From Lycium barbarum (Eukaryota; Streptophyta; Magnoliopsida; Solanales; Solanaceae): a DNA stretch of 64,000 bases. The first letter of the stretch is position 1. Each line of letters starts with the position of its first letter. The translations under genes were made by a program, and so were the position numbers. The notes below the pieces were generated by a model. That model did not search any database and was not told where the DNA came from. It saw only the letters and a program-made list of their open reading frames with translations. Shown in pieces: positions 60,381 through 64,000 of this stretch. The DNA lies in contig NC_083341.1 of the NCBI RefSeq assembly GCF_019175385.1, positions 86,330,321 to 86,394,320 on the forward strand, read 5' to 3'.

Positions 60381-61732
60381 GCCCAAACACAAACAATTAC
60401 AATCATAGCATCGAATCTGAATCTCAATCATAGCATGGAAGCCGAATCACAAGTCATATCACGATAATCACTTTATTACTTATGGATTATGTTCATCATA
60501 CCATCATAGGGGTACATCAAGCCATTTCAGTTGTAGAAAACATAGTTCACTTCTTTAAATAAGTTTCAAGTTCAACACAATCCATTATAGCATCTTCACA
60601 TGAGATAGTCACATCTTTCAATTTTTCAAGTTACGCATCCCTTATGGGTTAATTCGAGTTCATACACCAAAGTTTTATATCTAACTTTTCAATTATCCTT
60701 TAAAGGGAAAACCAATCATGAATACGTATACATATATAATAAAGTACAAACAAGGTTTAATGTGGGCTTGTCCCTCACACACACAAACCACAACCAAAGA
60801 GTTCATAAAAATCGTTCAAAAGAGTATGTTCAAAAAGAGGCATACCTCAATTCCCGCTAAAATGGTACCAACAGAATTTTCAAGGTTCAACAATCACTCT
60901 AAAATAGGTTAATAATGACAAATTTTAGAACTTTAACCAAATTCGAAGAGTTCCCACCCCTATCGCAAAACTCGAGCTTTTTGTGCCCAAAAACGTGTTC
61001 TTAAATCCCTTATGAATCACCCATGGATTCTAATTGTTTCTAATACCTTACACTAGTCCCACCCCTCTCAATAATCTCAGTAAGAGTCGTAGAACATACT
61101 TTTAAGAAGTTTCCCATAGTCTCCTTCAACTTCTCTTTCTTCGATCATTAAGAATCTATGGTTTGAAGGCTGAACTAGTGTTAATTTGATGTTAGATTGA
61201 TATCATAATGATGGAAATTGATAAAAAAACATACCTTATATGTTTTAGGGAATCCTTAGGGTTGTTTTCTCTCAAAAATTCATCCAAAACAAAGTGGAGC
61301 AAAGTTAAAACGAAGTTTTAAACTTATAGGGTTCGGAACCAGCAAAACAGGGTCTCGCGCCACTATTGCACCGCAAGGCTAGGGAAAGGGACCTCTCCTG
61401 CACCACCCTTGCATCGAAAGTGTGGCGTACAAGGCCAAAAACCAGTCTGTAACATGTCGCGCCACCCTTGCGGCCAAGGATGTCGCGACTGCTGACATAG
61501 TTCAGTAAAATGGGCGTAACTCCTAACGCAAATACCCTAAAACTGGCCATAAGTGCAGACTGTCTCAGCTTTAGATGAATTTAGAAGCCCTTAAGAACTC
61601 CACCTTTTGGTTTAACTTCAAAATAACAGTTTATCACCTGAATCCTTCCTAAATGGATTCATATAGCTAAAAAATCATTTTAATACTAGTTTTTACACAT
61701 TCACACCTAACTCGAATTTACAGGGTGTTACA

Positions 61733-62572
61733 TTACCCCCCCCCCCCCCCCCCCCCCCCCCCCCAGAATCAGTCATCCCCAAATTAAAATCATGGCTTAA
61801 GATGTTTCACTAAACCTCAAATTTCATAATTTCTAGAGTTCTTTAGTAAAGAGGATCATTCTCAAAGATAACATATGACTAACCACATAATGAATGCATC
61901 ATTCAAGCCTAAACACATGGACGAGGGATTCATACCTCTAATCTAGACTTTAACAAGGAATACACAATCGAAAGGTTCAAGACATACCTGTAGTAGGGAA
62001 TAAATGAAAGTAACACGGCTTGAGTGACACTACAACAACTAGATAGAACTATGACCCTTTGAGTTCATCCTGCAAGTCTTAAGATACGACATAAGTCTAC
62101 CCCGAGGTTTTAGCAATAACACTTTTTCACTCTATAACGGGTCTCCATCAGCAAAATTCAAGCCTAACTATTTCTGATTGACAATCTAGAGTTTCATCAA
62201 ACTCGAAAATCTAGTCTATCCCCAAAAATCACATCAAAGTTTGCTATCTCTAATCCAAACACCTCAGTCATAGCCTCACGATCCTTACCTACAACTACAC
62301 AGTCTCTATCAACTCTTGAAGAAAAAATGGGCGCTAGCAGAGGTATTCATAGAGAAGGTTTCTAGACATTATTATTCGGGTCCCACACAAAAGAATCTAG
62401 GGAAAGATAAAGAGTCACATAAGAAAGATTTGAACCTGAATCGATCAGCGAATACGCATCAAGAGAGAAATAGTGAGATTACCTGTGACGACAACATCTG
62501 AGGCTTCAGCTGCCTCCTTAAGAGTTAAACCACCAAAAACCTACTACATAGTTCCAAGAGACTTTTTCACAA
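61733..62572 (-). mobile_element. Element I: shortened internal region
   Basis: Begins with a purine-tract complement of 29 C (61736-61764). The region then holds unreadable sequence, until 62430-62500, where the minus strand reads a protease-like start (VVVTGNL, then YALIDSGSN-like with breaks). RT, RNase H and integrase are not seen. It ends near 62572 directly in LTR repeats, without primer site or leader, so most of the internal region is deleted. Confidence 0.7.
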
Positions 62573-62665
62573 GCCACTCACAGGCAAACAGGTTCATTAT
62601 TAACAAGCCACTCACAGGCAAACAGGTTCATTATTAACAATAAGCCACTCACAGACAAACATATA

Positions 62666-62704
<39 letters not shown>

Positions 62705-62958
62705 TTTCCAATTCAGTATACCATTTATTACCATTTGAGTCTTTTCAATTTGAGGCCAATATTATCAACAAGCCACTCACAGGCAAACAGGTTCATTATT
62801 AACAATAAGCCACTCACAGACAAACAAGTTCATTATTATTAATAAGCCACTCACAGGCAACAATATATGAAACAAGACACTCACAGGATAATCAAAGTAT
62901 AAAACAGGCCACTCAAAGGCTACCAAGATATGAAAGCAAACTACTCAGAGGAAAATAA
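62573..62958 (-). mobile_element. Element I: fragment of a second LTR
   Basis: AGCCACTCACAGG repeats, an (AT)n run (62660-62702) and 'cttttccaattcagtat' match 59765-60075 of the I LTR. Both ends are abrupt. Confidence 0.75.
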
Positions 62959-64000
62959 ATCAATTCATTAGCTTTAGCTTAGCTTCAATTATGTTTCTGA
63001 TTATCTAATCTTAGTGTGAATTCCCTTGAATGTAGAATTACAAACTTGGAAGGAAGCGTTTAGTCGGCAAGTTAGGAAGGCAAAAAGGTATGTGAGGCTA
63101 TTCCCCTTCCTTCAAAGGCATGACTCTTACACTGTGAATTCTTCTCCCTATATTCCCATGACCTTCTTACATCTCTAAATATGAAAGTTAAAGTTCTTTA
63201 AGAGCTTCTTATGTGACATGTTCTACGGTAGTGATGATAATAATGATGTCTTCATGAGCTTGAGAATCCTATGTTTACGATTCATTGATGTTATTCCTTG
63301 TTGTTGCCTCACCTCATGTTACCAGTTCTTTCAAGGCGAGGCATAGCGATGATGATGCTCCAAAATGTAATCGAAGGTCCCCGCCTTACGTCACTCCGAT
63401 AGAATACAGCTTATATTTGAGCTTTTATGCACGCTTCATGATAAGTACATGTGTATGATTACACCGTGCCTAGAGGGCCGGACATGACACCGCTAAGGCG
63501 GGCGGCTTATGATTACACCGTGCCTAGATGACCGGGCATGACACCGCTAAGGTAGGCAGCTTATGATAACACCGTGCCTATCTGGCCGAACATGACACCA
63601 CTAGTGGGCGGTGTGGGATGATTACCCCGGATGCGAGCTAGTGATGTTATTGATTCAGACAGATTATGTATGTATATGTGATATGTTTGGAAAGTAAAAG
63701 TGAGCATGCATAATTCCGCCTCAAGAGGCGGGCAGCCACAACTATCTTTTTCATCTTATGCTTTCTATGTTTCCTTATTATGTTCTCGTATATGCCTTAC
63801 ATACTCTGTACACTTTTCGTACTGACGTCCTTTTCTTTTTGGACGCTGTGTTCATGCCCACAGGGAGATGGTACAAACTCGTAGGAGCTTATCTTATCAG
63901 CAAATATACAGGAGCACTCCACTACTCTGGATGTGCTACTTATGGTCATATTATTTTGTGTATATATTTGGGTATGACGGGGTCCTATCCCGTCCTTATG
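62959..64000 (+). mobile_element. Element L: partial + strand LTR
   Basis: Matches the middle and 3' half of the A/B LTR (about 12150-13240): 'gaattcccttgaatgtag' segment, 'aggtatgtgaggct', then GGCCGG-type minisatellite with three GTGCCTAGA/GACACCGCTAAGG units (63460-63620), and the double hairpin (63792-63864, CGTCC/GGACG intact). Both ends lie outside what is visible: the left is broken and the right runs off the window. Confidence 0.82.
63792..63864 (+). other. Conserved LTR double-hairpin block (L)
   Basis: CTGTAC/GTACTG with one mismatch, then CGTCC (ttttcttttt) GGACG. Confidence 0.72.

Larger units (their letters stand above)
58974..61732 (-). mobile_element. Element I: 3' LTR
   Basis: 2,759 bp, on its own strand TGTAACACCCTG to GGGGCGTGACA. 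No primer site lies beside its left end, which sits directly in H gag, and a purine-tract complement follows its right end, so it is a 3' LTR. Contains AGCCACTCACAGG repeats (59840-60075), a 58-bp minisatellite (60083-60380) and an (AT)n run (59765-59783). ORFs at 60718-60912 and 61305-61550 are unsupported. Confidence 0.88.

Noticed and set aside
58974..61732. 5' LTR of element H, forming a third tandem array with I
   Set aside because: No primer site or leader lies between H gag and the LTR; the LTR end sits directly in H coding sequence, so it is an insertion belonging to I.

Overview
The window is repeat-dominated plant nuclear DNA with no recognisable host gene. Essentially all of it is long-terminal-repeat (LTR) retrotransposon sequence of the Ty3/gypsy superfamily, plus one LINE fragment. 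Long LTRs (about 2.3-3.5 kb), primer sites complementary to initiator-methionine tRNA, gag-protease-RT-RNase H-integrase order and a chromodomain-like integrase tail place most copies among chromoviruses of the Tekay/Del type. The style suggests a eudicot, possibly Solanaceae, but that is a guess. The setting looks like old, methylated (pericentromeric-type) heterochromatin.

Layout, using letters for elements. K (1-2729): 3' end and LTR of a + strand element. J (2730-6816): minus-strand internal remnant and 5' LTR, inserted in A. A (6817-11016): gag tail and complete but broken pol. Shared LTR (11017-13456). B (13457-15094, 41600-42508, 45096-47458) with 3' LTR 47459-49920. A and B share the middle LTR, so they form a tandem internal-LTR-internal-LTR array. 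D (15095-20839 and 39065-40329) sits inside B. E (20840-39064) sits inside D on the minus strand. E is an 18.2 kb gag-only array of three LTRs and two internal regions plus a 2.37 kb tandem duplication, bounded by a perfect 5-bp target duplication. F (40330-about 41600): truncated LTR inserted in D. S (42509-45095): solo LTR in B with a 5-bp duplication. G (49921-56605): minus-strand element whose integrase is cut by B. A LINE 3' fragment (56606-57801) carries the G LTR at its 5' side and ends in poly-A inside the RT of H (57802-58973, minus). I (58974-about 62958, minus) is inserted in the gag of H. L (62959-64000) is another + LTR fragment. The nesting order H < LINE < G < A/B < D < E is six levels deep.

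How the parts work together: A, B, D, G and H once encoded Gag, protease, RT/RNase H and integrase, but every copy is broken by stops, frameshifts or catalytic substitutions. E never had a usable pol here and would have needed enzymes in trans. Most premature stops come from C-to-T or G-to-A changes, which fits decay by methylation and deamination.

The most interesting signals are: (1) a 119-bp 5S-rRNA-derived segment inside both E internal regions; (2) a double hairpin in at least seven LTRs of several families, with compensatory changes in one stem; (3) palindromic TACGGNCCGTA arrays just upstream of the TATA-like box in two LTR families, with a different palindrome in a third; (4) the E array and its rearrangements.
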